64,000 nt of DNA. It comes from Cavenderia fasciculata (taxonomy: Eukaryota; Evosea; Eumycetozoa; Acytosteliales; Cavenderiaceae). The notes under the pieces are model-generated. The model was not told the origin of the DNA. It did not search any database and saw nothing but the letters and a program-made list of their open reading frames with translations. The position numbers were made by a program, and so were the translations under genes. Position 1 is the stretch's first letter. Every line of letters starts with the position of its first letter. Where the stretch lies: positions 1,736,001 to 1,800,000 of the forward strand of contig NW_004457639.1 in assembly GCF_000203815.1 (NCBI RefSeq), written 5' to 3'. Shown one piece after another: positions 50,363-63,190 of the stretch.

Positions 50363-50791
50363 TTACATGACAATTTTAATATTTTGATTATTTAAATAAG
50401 AATAATCTTGAGCATCAAATTGTTTACAATAATTGTCAAGATAACAAATTCTTGGATGTACTTCTAATTTTTTTGGAAACATTCCAATGATGAAAGCCTT
50501 TTTACTTTGGATGACAATACAACCAAGTCTATCATTTTGAGCGTATACTTTGGACGTTGGTTTTTCATCCTTTATACAGATTATAAATTTTTCACCAATA
50601 AGAGAAAATGATTCCATTTTTTTGATACTCTTGAATCCTTTGACAATTTGATCGATCTCTCCTGGTTCTGGTGATTTATTATAAGCATAAACTTTACCAT
50701 CCAATCCTAAAATTAATACTGATTGAAATAATTCATTTCCAAGGAAATCTTTAATTAATTGTTCATTAATTGTTTTTTTTGTTAAACTCAT
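50363..50791 (-). CDS. Profilin-like protein (142 aa)
   Basis: Single exon. Short, with the profilin fold order: N-terminal helix (NEQLIKDFL), VLILGLDGKVYAYN, a central GEIDQIVKGF helix, LIGEKFIICIKDE, then RLGCIVIQSKKAFIIGMF and a C-terminal helix. This matches the profilin 'G-x-K-[FY]-x-x-I ... G-x-x-I-x-x-S-x-x-A-x-x-I-G' core, although the terminal poly-Pro-binding helices diverge, as in divergent profilins. Profilin binds actin monomers and proline-rich proteins. Convergent with the RhoGAP gene. No lesions; the divergent ends keep the call below certainty. Confidence 0.75.
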   Translation of the reverse strand: MSLTKKTINEQLIKDFLGNELFQSVLILGLDGKVYAYNKSPEPGEIDQIVKGFKSIKKMESFSLIGEKFIICIKDEKPTSKVYAQNDRLGCIVIQSKKAFIIGMFPKKLEVHPRICYLDNYCKQFDAQDYSYLNNQNIKIVM

Positions 50792-52121
50792 TTCTAAATG
50801 AAAAAAAAATTAATAAATTTGAAATTAAATAAAAAGGATTATAAATAAATATTTACTTTTTTTTTTTAATAAATAAATATTGATTGATTATGAAATAAAT
50901 AAATAATATTATTGTCTTTTTAAATTTGATTGATGAAAGAGGAATTTGGATAAAGTAAAAAAAAAAAGTTTGTAATTGAAATTAAATACAATAAAAAAAA
51001 CAATTTTGATGATTAAATTGATGATGGGGTCGGTATAATATAGATTAGAGACTAGATAGTGGAATGAATTAAAAAAAAGGGTATTTAATTTGAATGAAAT
51101 AGTAGTGTAATATTGGATTGTTAGGTGTATGAAAAAAAAAGGTTAAACTATAATTAATTGGTAATTATTAGATTAGATTCTTGGGATAAGATGAATATTT
51201 GTGTTTTGATTAGGTAAAATAGGTTAATCAATGATGATGGTTAAAGTTAATAATGATGATTAAATTAATAATAATAATAATTAAAAAGAATAGTAGATAA
51301 GAAATGAAATTATGATAATTGGAGACAATATATAAATTCCATAGTGGTGTGTATGTTTAAATACATACATATAAATCATTAAACCAGGCTAGGTAAGTTG
51401 CTACCAACCAATACATATAATATATTCAAAAAAAATGTAAATCCATCAAAAATCGCATCATTTTCAACGCCCACTTTATTAGTAACACTAGTGATTTAAA
51501 CACCCCCCCCCCCCCCCCCCCTAAATATATAAAAATGGTAGTTATGATGATGATATATTTACTCATATATCATTTGATTATTAGTAATGAATCTATTCAA
51601 AAAAACAGTGTTGAATCTATACCCCCTCACCCCAAAAAATTATAAATGCTTTAAATAATAATAGAGTAAATAAATAGATAAATAGAAATGATTTTAAAGA
51701 TTATAGAAATTTTATAAAAATTATTAATTAATTTATTTGAGAGCTCTCGATTTCTTGACCAAATCGGATTTCCGATTAACCTTTTTTTTTTGTAAAACGA
51801 GCAATTCCGACGATGACATCAAAAAATCGTCATTATTATTTGTGAGCCCTATCAATGATTCACCATACTTTTCATCAATGTCTTACTTTTTAGATGATGC
51901 TCCGACCTTCTACTTTAATAGGTGTCATTATATTAGGTACCTCCTCATGTTTATGTAACACACAACAAATATAACAAAAATTATTATCTAACCACCTAAT
52001 ATCATCATCATCATCATTGTACACGAAAACAATATTATATTATAAAAACACAAATACCTCTTTCCTTCTTATCAGTTAGTTAGTTTGTTTAGTTTTTATA
52101 TATATAATTTATCTCTCAAGA
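50792..52121. other. Intergenic, divergent promoters
   Basis: A+T-rich upstream DNA for the profilin-like gene and the ABC transporter. Notable only for a C19 run at 51,503-51,521 and a short less-biased island at 51,740-51,950 with an unsupported small frame. Confidence 0.5.
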
Positions 52122-54788
52122 ATGAAAGATAAAATAATTAATAGAAATGATGAAGATATGGAAGAAGGAGAATCACTATTATTAACAAAAGAACAATCGA
52201 GAACAATATTATTGGATAAAAAGGAATTATATGATGATGATAATTTAAGACAACGTACCATTCTAACCATCATCAAGATTATGACTATTGTTTTAATGGT
52301 TGGTTATCTAATTGTAACAAATACTTTATTCTTTACTGGTGGTCATATCATCTTTCTTAATCCAAATAATAATAATAATAGCACTTCATCTGATTCATCA
52401 TCCTCTTCATCAAATTCAACTATAATACCACAATTTGATATGAATTATTTTTTCTTATTTTCATCGTTTGATGTATTATTGCTTTGTTGGACATCATGTA
52501 TATTTTGGTTGATACCAATATTTACAGATGGATTTTTATATCATTTGGTATCATATATATTTACAATGATTGGTTTAATCTATTTGGTGATTAAATCTTC
52601 ATTTGCCATTCCAATGTTGGAAAAGGGTAGTTATACACCCGAACAATTACCACCACAATCACCTTTGGCGTCGAGTAGTGAAAAGAGAGAATTGACTCTA
52701 ATCTGTATTGCCAATGCAATTGGTATGACGATACTATTTATAGTACTTAATCTTTATACACTACGTGTGGCATATCGTAAACACCGTAGAGAACAAATAG
52801 AACAAGCTCGTAAATTAAAATTGGCAGAATCACAAGAAACCTCTGCCAACAAGGTTAAAAGATCGACTGAAATTAAAAATTCCAATGCCAAACGTCTAGC
52901 TTCATTGTCCAAACCAGAATTACCACTTATTTTGGCAGCCATGGTAGCACTCATCATATCGTCCATCTCTTCATTGGCAATCCCTGCCTTTTTTGGACAA
53001 ATTGTTGAAGTTGTATCGACTACACGTAGTATGGCAACACTAAACAATTCAACCATTTCACTGCTAATCATTTTCATACTTGGTGGTATTGCCACTCTTG
53101 TAAGATCATGGTTATTTTATTTGGCAGGTCAAAAGTTTGTTGCTCGTATGCGTCGTGAACTCTTTGCTGCCATTGTTAAACAAGATATTGCTTTTTTCGA
53201 TCAAAGTAGAACTGGTGAACTAGTTAATCGTTTGGCTTCCGATACTCAAGTTTTACAAAACACTGTCACCATCAATATTTCAATGGCTGTTAGATATTCA
53301 ATTCAAGTTATTGGTTGTATTATTTTATTATTTATTACAAAGTAAGAGAAAAATAAGAAAAAACAAAAAAAAAAGAAATTCAAAACAAATAACTAATACT
53401 TTTTTTATTTTTATTTTTTTTTTCATTAGTTGGAAATTAACATTAGTAATGTTAAGTATAATACCAATTTTAGCAATTGGAGCAGTATTTTATGGTAAAA
53501 AAGTTAGATTACTTGGTAAACAATTTCAAGATGAATTGGCAAAAAGTTCAACCACTGGTGAAGAAGTCATTTCAAACATTCGAACTGTAAAGGCATTTTC
53601 AAGAGAAGAAAAATTTATAAATATTTATTCAAAAGATGTTCATGGTAGTTATTTAATTGGTAAAACTTTGGCTTTAGCAAATGGTGTTTTTGCTGGTGTT
53701 GTTTCAATTATTGCTCAAATTGCTATTTTACTTGTAATATATTAACAAAACAACAAAAAAGAAAATATAAATATATTATATTATTTTTTTATTAATTTTA
53801 ATTTTCTCTCTCTCTCTCTTTTATTTTTTAGATTGTATATATTGGAGCACAACAAGTATTAAATGGTAAAACAACAACAGGACAATTGACAACATTTTTA
53901 TTATATACATTGACAGTGGCAATGAGTTTGGCATTCCTTTCATCATTGTTTACAGATTTTATGCAAGCTATTGGAGCATCTGATCGTATCTTTGAATTGA
54001 TGGACAAGATACCAACTATACCAATCAAAGGAGGAGAGAGAATAGAAAATGCAGTGGGTGTGATTGAGCTAAAGAATGTCAATTTTACCTATCCCACTAG
54101 AGCAGCTCAGGTATTACACGATATTACATTGACATTGCAACCAGGTACAATGACTGCATTGGTTGGTGGTAGTGGTGGTGGTAAATCAACGATTGTAGCT
54201 CTTATTGAAAGATTCTATGATACCGATAATGGATCAATTACATTGGATGGAGTTGATATTAAAAAGTTGGATCCAAGTTGGTACCGTTCAATACTTGGTT
54301 ATGTTAGTCAAGAACCTTTATTATTTGCTGGAACGATCAGGGAGAATATAGCATTTGGATCGGAGAGTGCAACGATGCAAGAGATTATAGATGCAGCAAC
54401 CAAAGCAAATGCACATCAATTTATTACACAATTTGATACTGGGTATGATACGATGGTTGGAGAACGTGGTGTTAGATTATCAGGTGGTCAAAAACAAAGA
54501 ATCACCATTGCCAGAGCACTACTCTTAAATCCAAAAATATTATTAGCCGATGAAGCAACTAGCAGCCTTGATGCGGAATCAGAACATCTAGTCAAAGAAG
54601 CTATAGATAGATTAATGACCAATAGAACAGTATTAATTATAGCTCATCGTCTATCGACTGTTGTCAATGCCAACACTGTACTTGTCATTAATCAAGGTAG
54701 AATTGAAGAACGTGGTACTCATCATGAATTAATTCAAAATGAAAATGGTATTTATTATAATCTTGTTAAAAGACAATTAACAAATTAA
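52122..54788 (+). CDS. ABCB-type (TAP/ABCB9-like) half-transporter
   Basis: Exons 52122-53341, 53430-53733 and 53832-54788 join in phase; 826 residues. An N-terminal block of about four membrane segments (around 48-75, 110-135, 138-165, 188-215) precedes the six-helix ABC membrane domain (from PLILAAMVALIISSISSLAIPAFFGQIVEVV, about 267). The C-terminal ATPase has Walker A GGSGGGKST (about 620), Q-loop, signature LSGGQKQR, Walker B ILLADEATSSLD and the switch His in IIAHRLSTV. The coupling-helix region TGEEVISNIRTVKAFSRE is typical. A TMD0 plus half-transporter layout is that of TAP and the lysosomal peptide exporter ABCB9, so a homodimeric peptide transporter in an endolysosomal membrane is inferred. 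All key ATPase residues are present. Confidence 0.92.
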
Positions 54789-55222
54789 AAAAAAATAGAT
54801 AGAAAAGATAGAAAAATATCTTTTTTTTTGTAGCAAGAGAGGAGAATGGAACCGCTGAATCTGGATCGTGCAAAAAACGTCAAAAAAAAAAAATTTTGAA
54901 AAAATAAAATAAAAAAATCTTCTCCAACTACCCCTTTTTTTTTTTTTTTTTTTTTTTTTTCTTTTCCCACACTCTTCATCAGATAGGAGAGCTCTAGTAG
55001 TTTTTATTATATACCTATACTTATACATATATTATATATAATCAAAGTTCATTGAGATATATATATATAACACAAGTCTGTGTTTTTAACAGTACTATAT
55101 AGATTCATTCATTTATTCATTTATTTCCCCCTTTTTTTTTTTTTGTATTATAGTAGTTTCTTCTTTTTCTTCTTCTTTTTCTTTTTCTATATATTGTAAT
55201 ATCATAAAGTTTTTTTTGTATA
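54789..55222. other. Intergenic, upstream of the RasGAP gene
   Basis: Contains long A and T tracts (T24 near 54,935), a TA repeat (about 55,055) and CTT repeats before the start codon. No gene seen. Confidence 0.5.
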
Positions 55223-57663
55223 ATGAATAGGAATACATCATCACCGAGTTCAACTAGTACTAGTTCAACAACATCTACTACTTCAACAAGTAGTACAACA
55301 CAAAGAAACTATGGTGTCGACAATAACAATGGTCAACCAACATTACCAACACATGGATCAAACTCTAGAATCATGAGTGTCAATTTATTAGATGTTATTG
55401 GAAAACAAGATCATATTAAAAGTGATTTACTTGCAAAGAGTATGTAATATATATATATATTCCATTTCTTTACTTTATTTATTTACTTTTTACTTTTTTA
55501 TAAGATCAAAAATCATTATTTGAATTAAAAAGAGAAATATCATTATCAAGTAAAAAGAATTTTACATTGGAAAGAGATATTAGAAATTTAGATAAAAAGA
55601 TTGCATTGTTGATCAAGAATAGAATTACATTGGATGAAGTAATGAGATCAAGTGGTGATATTTTAGAGTTACAAAATCGTACGATTACAATTAAAGATAC
55701 ATCGGCAAGAGAACATTATGGTCAATTGTTTTATTTACTGCAAAACAATACAGCCTATATGGCAAGTTTGGCTAAATTGGTAAAGGTTGGAGAGATTGAT
55801 AATCTTTTACAAACAGTCATGTTTACACTTTATGGTAATCAATACGAAGAGAATGAAGAACATCTTTTATTGTCAATGTTTCAAAAGGTGTTGATGGAAG
55901 AGTTTAAAGAGGCAACTAGTATTGGTAGTTTACTTCGTGCCAATACTGCTCTGACACGTATGATGACTACGTATACACGTCGTGGTCCAGGACAACAATA
56001 CCTCAAACAGTCACTTACAAAGCCACTCGAGCTCATCACCAATCACAAGGATCTCAATCTAGAGATTAACCCATCGACAGTCTATGAAAACTATATCAAC
56101 GAGTATGAAACCAAGACTGGTAAAATCTCTACCCTCAAACGTAAAGTGCCACCCGAAGAGTGTGCTAGCAACCCCGAGGTACAAGGTATTTTACAACCTC
56201 GTGTTCAAAAGTTGATAGAGATTGGTGACACTTTTATAGAATCGATTATCGGATCGATCGACTCGGTTCCCTATGGTATTCGTTGGATTTGTCGTCAGAT
56301 TCGAGAATTGGTAAAGACCAAATTCCCACAAGCGACTCGAGCTCAAACCTGTGGTTTGATTGGTGGTTTTTTCCTACTTCGTTACATTAACCCTGCTGTA
56401 GTATCACCACAAGCTTTCATGTTGGTCGATGCCAAGCTCTCAAACAATACGAAAAAGAATTTGACCTATCCAGCAAAGATGATGCAAAACCTTGCCAACA
56501 ATATAGAATTTGGTGGTGTCAAGGAGTTTTTCATGGCTCCACTCAACACATTCCTCGATCGCAACAAGGAACGTCTCAATGACTTTTTGGAACAACTCAC
56601 CAATGTCGACAATCTCAATGATCACTTGTCACTTGACAAGTATATTGCTCTGGGACGTGTTGGTGATTCGATTTCAATCAACATTACACTCAATGAAATG
56701 TACTTTATCCATAGTCTGCTCGAGCAGCATATCCACACTTTGGCTCCAGATCCCGTTGACCCATTACGTATCATCTTGGCTGATCTAGGTCCCGCACCTG
56801 CTCAATTACCACGAACAGAAAATGCAAATGTCGAACTCAAACTTGCCAATCGCTTCGAACTCAACGAGTCACTCAGTATCAAACCCGAACAAATGTATAA
56901 TGAGACCAAATATCTCTTGTTTACAGTTCTTCGTAGTCTTGCATCACACAAGGATAGTGGATCTATGGGAGACAATATGGGAGCTACACTTGCCGAAGTT
57001 GCCAAACATGCTGCCACCAACAAGAATCAAGATATTGTAGATTCTATCAAAAAGATATTGTTCAACTTTAAAAAACTATCATCTGAAGGCTACCTCTCTG
57101 AAGAGGACAATTACTCTCAACTGCGTAAAGATATTGTCGCAGAAATGTTAAACTATGAATCTCACATTGGTCGTACAGGTGTTGAACTCGACAAACTACG
57201 CCAAGTACGTCAAGCAATCATGGATCACAATCAATTTTTGCAACAACAACTCGATTCTTATGAAAAGTACTTGGTCAATGTACGTGAAAACTGTGGACCC
57301 GCCAACGACAAGAAAAACAAAAAAGACAAGAGCGACAAAAAGAGCAAGGACAAGTCGGGCGAAAAGCTAAAGAAACGTGGTCCATTCAAGTTTAGCTATT
57401 CACAATTGGAAAAGGACGGTATCATCCTCGAGAGTGAGGTACCAGAAGACCGTCGTTCAAATATCTACTTTAGCTTTTGTTCGGCTTCCCCTGGCATCTA
57501 TGATGTTACCCTCATCTATCGTACTACATCTGTATCGGAAATTAAATTACATCTAGACGAACTTTTGGAATTACAAGCCAACCATCAATTGGATTATGAA
57601 ACTGATTTCTTTAAATTAAATATTAATTTATTATTATTTTTATTAAATAAAACTTTTATTTAA
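55223..57663 (+). CDS. IQGAP-related RasGAP (DGAP1/GAPA/IqgC type)
   Basis: Exons 55223-55439 and 55505-57663 join in phase; 791 residues. After a Ser/Thr-rich N-terminus comes a coiled-coil lead-in (FELKREISLSSKKNFTLERDIRNLDKKIALL), then the RasGAP-like domain: HYGQLFYLLQNN, MFTLYGNQYEENEEHLLLSMF, SLLRANTALTRMM (arginine-finger position), GLIGGFFLLRYINPAVVSPQAF (the FLR...PA signature) and NLTYPAKMMQNLANN. A RasGAP C-terminal domain follows after a Lys-rich linker (KKKGPFKFSYSQLEKDGIILES ... YDVTLIY). No CH, WW or IQ motifs, as in the small dictyostelid IQGAP-related proteins that bind cortexillin/filactin and control cytokinesis, adhesion and macropinocytosis. An Arg at the finger position suggests real GAP activity, as in IqgC, but the ortholog cannot be fixed by eye. 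Confidence 0.9.
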
Positions 57664-57873
57664 AGAAATAAATAAAATAAAAAAAAAAAAGAAATTTTTT
57701 TTCCAGAGATTACGACATATTTCATTATTTTTATCTCTTCCCCATCACAATTATTTTTAAGTAGGTATATATATATATATATCGGTACCGAGAGAGAAAT
57801 AATACAAACTTCCCCTCTTGGAAAACTATAAAAGGACAACTTTATTTTTGTTACAACATAATAAGCAAAGATA

Positions 57874-59295
57874 ATGATTTATAATAATAATTGTCAACAA
57901 GTAATAATAATAATATTTGTAATACTTTCACTGTTTGTGATTGAATCAATGTCTTCTATGGATAAAACCAAAGTGACAAAGGTAGTGATTGGAGTTTGTT
58001 CAGCGTATGTTTCATACTCTACAAATTGTTTAGGTGGGGGAATCATAATACCATTGGTAAAAGATTATTATGCAGATGAAAAGATTGACTGCACACCAGT
58101 GGCCACAACAAACAACACATTAAGATGTATTGGTCTTATTCCTATTATTTGGTCACCAAATGTCCAATGACACTGATTATTCTCATCTTTGGATAACAAC
58201 TTTGGCAGAACCGGTTGTTCCCGAGCTTTCTATAAAAATAGAAAGAATCAATTTATCTACAGTCTATGCTAGTTGGTCAATTAAAGGAGGTATGATATAA
58301 TATATTATAATTCTCATATATATTAATATTAATATATATTTATTATACATTTAATAGGAAATCCAATATTGACATCCTATGATTTATATATTGATGATAA
58401 ACGAGTTGTTTCAAATACTAGTACTACCAGTCTTCATTGATCATACGTTGGCAGGTTTCAGTAACTATACTCGAAAGTTTAATTTAGTTGCTGATTGTGA
58501 TGGTTTCCTATCTCGAAAACTACCTCTTGGTTTAAATTTTCATATTTATCAAGGTTTGTAAATTTAAATATCAAAAAGAATAATTTTATTAATAACTATT
58601 CTATCTTTTTCTTTTTTTCTATTTGTAAAGAATTAAAATTTAATGTTAGAGTTGTTGGTATTGGATCAAGATCAGCTTTATTGGAATTGGTTGATGTTGT
58701 AGGAGATGATTATATGACCTCTTTCACATGAAAAGTGTAATAGATCCAATGTTCAACTCCAACCCAACACATTTTACATGGTCAAAGTATTTGGTATCAA
58801 TGGATATAAAACATTATATTCATCCTATTTCAATTTTACACCCAATAATGTCAACATCACCGGCCTAAAAGCATATCAATATGATAATTCTCAATTTGTC
58901 ATTGAATATGCTTCACGACAAAACAACAACAGTCAAACATTCTACACTGTCCTTGTCAATGATACAATCTATTGTCAACAAGATACAACTCCAAAACCAT
59001 GTTTTGTTGGTTTGACCAAAGAAACATTGATCTCTCAATATACTATTCGTTAAAAAGTTACATCACTTCCAGATTCAATTGATCAACAAACAATTACATT
59101 GAATACTACTATTTTAAAAGGTATGAAAAAAATAAAAAAATATTTCAAAATATTAATATTAATTTTATTTTTTTTCCATATTTAGTTTTGAAACCACAAC
59201 AAACTTTGGCAATCACCTCTTCTTCTTCTTCTTCTTCTTTATCTTGTACCATTACATTTATAATTGCTTTAATTATCATAGTTTTATTGTTTTAA
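57874..59295 (+). pseudogene. Degenerate secreted/GPI-type surface protein
   Basis: A signal peptide (IIIIFVILSLFVIESMSS), then an ectodomain spread over several frames: KVTKVVIGVCSAYVSYSTNCLGGG; LSIKIERINLSTVYASWSIKGG, which looks like a fibronectin-type-III or TIG-like beta domain; LTSYDLYIDDKRVVSNTS; ALLELVDVVGDDY; FGINGYKTLYSSYFNFTPNNVNITGLKAY. The last block is a Ser run followed by a hydrophobic tail (TITFIIALIIIVLLF), typical of a GPI signal. At least two introns (about 58,289-58,359 and 58,556-58,630) keep plausible borders. Frame changes or stops lie near 58,165, 58,435, 58,725 and 59,050. Probably a pseudogene of a dictyostelid surface-protein family. Confidence 0.6.
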
Positions 59296-59533
59296 TTTCC
59301 AACAAAAAAAAAAAAAAAAATTGAAATTTTTAAATAAATAAATAAATATTTATTCTGGTTTTATTTATTTCAATTGAAAAGTTGGAGGGTATAGAAATCA
59401 CCTGTTTATGATAATTGTGGTCGCCACAAACAAATTATATTTTTTTGTGATTTTTATTTAACATTTTATTAAAACAATTATTAATTTAAAAAAATTAAAG
59501 GTGAAAGTAGTAGATTTACAAGTTGAAATGAAC

Positions 59534-61232
59534 TTAAACATCAGTCATTTCATCATCATCATTTGAAAATAGTTCATTGCGAATGCTTGCTGGAAGAGAG
59601 TCATACAAGTCCTGTGGGTTGAACTTTGGTAATGGTTTGGTGGAATACAATTCAGGCCATAGATCTTTTCCAAGTACCACTGGTTTGGGTTGTTCGACGA
59701 GTGGAAGCAGATGCTTCTTATCTTAATAACGCTCCTCTCTAAGCTCCAACATTCTTTCTAGTGGATAAAGAATGGGTCGAGAGAGGTGTCTCACGGTTTC
59801 CAACCAATCCAATCTCTGCTTGTCAAGTTGGTCAAAATGCTCAGATGAAACTTGAGATTGATAACATTCAAATGAAACAATTTCACTGTGTCGATTCTCC
59901 TGGGCCAACTTGTCACAAGCCAAAAAGTACGAGAGCTTCATCTTGGACCAATTACCAAAAAAACCACGATATTTACCAAGTCTGGTAACAATATCTTGCA
60001 ATCTTTTAATCTCCAACGGATCTTGCGAGTCCAACGGTTGCTTGAGCAATGAATCCAAGTGGTCTTGGGCAGCTTTGAGTTGTTGCTTGACCAAATTGTT
60101 CTTGTGGTAACTGGTGGTCACACCTGATTGGAAGCAATATAGAATGAGAACCGTGTTGGATTGAAGATATCCCAGTGTGGGATCAAGTCGTTCAATTGAC
60201 AGCTTGTAAGGATTTGGGGATTTCACTCTGGTGATTACCTCATCCTTGGATTGACCGTTGGAGGTGGATTGACCATTAGAGGTAGATCGATTGGCGGCGG
60301 CGTGGTCAGAAAGGTCCTCGTCATCAGAGAGGTCAGAGAGGTCTTGGTCGTCAGATATCTCTTCGTCAAGGAGGTCATCATAGTTGATGGCTTGGATCTT
60401 GGCCACTGGTTGAGACTCGGCCATTGGTTGGACAGGTTGGGGCTTGATGACTTTGGATACTTTATCGATAATCACATGAGGCGTGTATTCAAAATCGATG
60501 CCAGAATAGTAACATCTTGCCTTTAAAAAGAGCCAGAGACGAGTGAGAAAGGGTACGGTAATGTCAAATCCCATTGGATTGTCCAGATCTCTTGTTCGTA
60601 GACCATTACGTTTGTCATTATTTTCCTTGGCACGTCTCAAACGCGTATTGAGATAACTCTCCACCTTGTTGGAGATAAACAATTCTTTGAGTTCGTCAAA
60701 AGAGGGGTCGGCTAGAGACTGGTTGAATTCACTTTCGAAACCAATTGATCTAAGTAGGTTAGTGGACCACTTGACATTGGTGTTGAATTCGCGACATACC
60801 AGACGGATGTTATCCTGTAGGTAATTTGTGCTGTCGCGAAAACGGTCCAAGCTGGACTGGCAGTCAGAGAGTGGTTCGTCTACCATGTAGGCACTAGAGA
60901 CAGCGCAAAGCCCCTTCTCCTTTTCTCGAATGTTGTTTAGATCAACAACATCGATCTCATGATCTCCAATCTTGGAGTGCATATCACGACGAGAACTATC
61001 AATAACGAGAGATTTGTGTAGAGTATCAACTCTTCTGTTGAATTGATATACTAATCTGTAGAGAGAAAAAAAAAAAAAAAAAAAGCTTAGTAAAAGTAAT
61101 AAAGTGATTTTAATTATTAATTATTTAATATAATCAAAGATCTTACTTGCAGACTTGACATTGTGCCTTTTGTTTTTTGCAATCACATTCAAGTTCTGTT
61201 GGCAAATGGACCTGGTGGTGCCTGAGGAGCAT
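59534..61232 (-). CDS. HNH-nuclease-like protein with internal in-frame stop
   Basis: Exons 61232-61147 and 61055-59723 join in phase; 472 residues to the first stop (TAA, 59,723-59,725). A further 62 codons, with good composition, continue in the same frame to a second TAA at 59,534-59,536. The N-terminus has a Cys cluster (CDCKKQKAQCQVC) likely to bind zinc. The middle has RCYYSGIDFEYTPH, then after an acidic insert (DLLDEEISDDQDLSDLSDDEDLSD) KLSIERLDPTLGYLQSNTVLILYCF. This 'C-x-x-SG ... S-x-[ED]R-x-D-x-x-x-GY-x-x-x-N' pattern is that of HNH-type endonucleases, although the canonical DH pair is ER here. Neighbouring genes give no hint of a substrate. The ATG at 61232 is chosen because it alone fits the splice phase. 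Confidence 0.6.
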
Positions 61233-62978
61233 CTGAACAACTTTCCATGGTCACATTTTGATTGGATCCATCATTATCGCAAGTTGGTGATGGGTTTTCT
61301 AAAGAAATGAAAAGAGAAAAGAAATGAGAAAAGGTTAATAAATGTAAATATATTAATTATATAATCGTACTTGTTCATTGTATACATACCAATCATATTA
61401 GAATTGAAAAGAATAAAATGTTTTTTTTTTTTAATAGTAATAATATTATTTGTATACTTTAGTTGAATTGATGAATTTAAAAGAAAGTAAAAAGTAGAGT
61501 ATTTATAGTTTCTAAATGTTCTAAAGCCAATTTTTAAAATCAATCTAAAATCCCAAGTATTATTCTAAAATGATTACCTAATACCCAATTCTAAAATAGG
61601 AATATTTAATATGGTTTTGGATTTTTGATTTGATTTTTAGAGTAATAATGGTTGCTTTAAAACTATAAAGTAGTAGTCAGTTTATCAAAAAATATTATTC
61701 AAATCAATCTATTTACCTATAATTAAATAATATGTTATTCAGTATGTTGTCGACAAAATCATTGTCATCCATCCAACACTCTACAATCCATCTATGTATA
61801 GTACTAACATTTCTCTCTTTCAATTCCATCTCTCTTCTTCTTTCCAATTTTATTTTCTTTAGAGAATCTATCCCAACTTCCATCAGTCTCTGGTCATGCT
61901 ATCCAAAATTCATACATCCAACCTATCCAATGTGCCAACAGGTGAATCAATGATTGCAGGTAAGAGGAGGATGTTGTGTTGGTGATATGAAAGTTTGGTT
62001 TTGAACCTTGACAAATCATTGCAATAGATATTACAACATGTTGGTGTACTATGGTGAATAGGATATTCAGTTTGGTGTTGAGATGAGGTTGAGCATAAGT
62101 ATAAACTATTTGAAAGATATATAAATTGTTAGGCTAAAAGTCAATCAATGAATAAAAATAACAAACGTCATTATCAATTATAAATGAATATACTAGATAG
62201 TATATCATAGCTGCAGACACCACCTCGTTAACTTTACAATATCCTTTCCTTTTTTCTCATATTATTCTCACATCAATCAATATTGTTTATCTCTTCCTCA
62301 CAACATGATTGAATATCTTTTGTCTTTGATATTTGTAAACTAAATACTTTGTTCTGCTCTTAGCCACCCACTCACCAAATTATATGTCGACCTTTTTTCA
62401 AGTTCTATCTGAAAGTACCTAAGATTTAGATCTATTGATTATCAAAAACTATCTTTTCTTCTTGTTTATCTTTTCCATCCAAACTTCATGACTCCATTTG
62501 CAGGATTTTAAAGTGTAGGTAGCAGGGTTGTAGGAAAGGATGAAATCTATTTTCTTACTTTTGTTGACGTTAATATTATTATTTATCATGATATTTGTTG
62601 GTGTTGGTGTTGTCATCATGTCGTTTCCTTCTAATCTCTCATTTTCTTTTTGATACTTTTTCTCATCCTACAATAAACAAATAATCAAACAAAGCTTTAT
62701 TTAATATTGAATAATGATAAATACCGATCAAAATTGAGGGACTTAATATACTTAAATTGGAAATCTGTGCACTGAAAAAATTTAATTAATTATGCAACGG
62801 CGCGGAAGTGGGGATCGCCATCACAAGTCTCCGTACTGAGACATTCAAATGAACAGGGTTGATATTTGAATGTACAATTTAAAAAAAATTGAAATTGAGG
62901 AGGCTCCTATTAAAATAGTAGCCAAATGAACCAAACTTCTATTCATGATTCCATCGGGGGAATTTTTGGCCAAGAAAA
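61233..62978. other. Gene-poor 1.7 kb
   Basis: A+T-rich DNA with CTTT/TTCT-rich stretches and no supported frame. Near 62,840-62,876 a short imperfect inverted repeat (cattcaaat ... atttgaatg) surrounds a 14-base spacer. An unexplained more balanced stretch at 62,800-62,970 precedes the tRNA-like repeats. Confidence 0.45.
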
Positions 62979-62979
62979 A

Positions 62980-63063
62980 ATTAGGGTCAAAACAGGGCAA
63001 AAAACCGCAAATTCAAGGCCCAATAGCTCTAGCGGCATAGCGTCGGTCTTGTAAACCGAAGGA
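62980..63063 (+). repeat. Truncated tRNA-Thr copy with duplicated 5' flank
   Basis: The first 46 bases of a tRNA-Thr gene (63,017-63,062, one change in the D arm) plus 37 bases of 5' flank, nearly identical to 63,153-63,237. The sequence diverges exactly after the anticodon stem (ACCGAAGG), so the T arm and 3' acceptor are missing. Confidence 0.85.
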
Positions 63064-63190
63064 TATTGAGATAATGCATCAAAAAGTGATTATATGACCT
63101 TTTGCGTTGATCTTTTCGCTCCTCCATAGTGAAAACCATGCCCCTAGGGTTAAATTAGGGTCAAAACAGGGCAAAAAACCGCAAATTCAA

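Noticed and set aside
51737-51958. 73-codon plus-strand ORF
   Set aside because: Isolated in spacer DNA, no conserved motif, no intron-linked neighbours; probably chance.
59723-59725. Stop in the HNH-like gene as a selenocysteine or reassigned codon
   Set aside because: It is TAA, not TGA, and TAA ends many intact genes in this window, so reassignment is excluded.
63017-63062. Second functional tRNA gene
   Set aside because: It stops after the anticodon arm; there is no T arm, B box or 3' acceptor strand.
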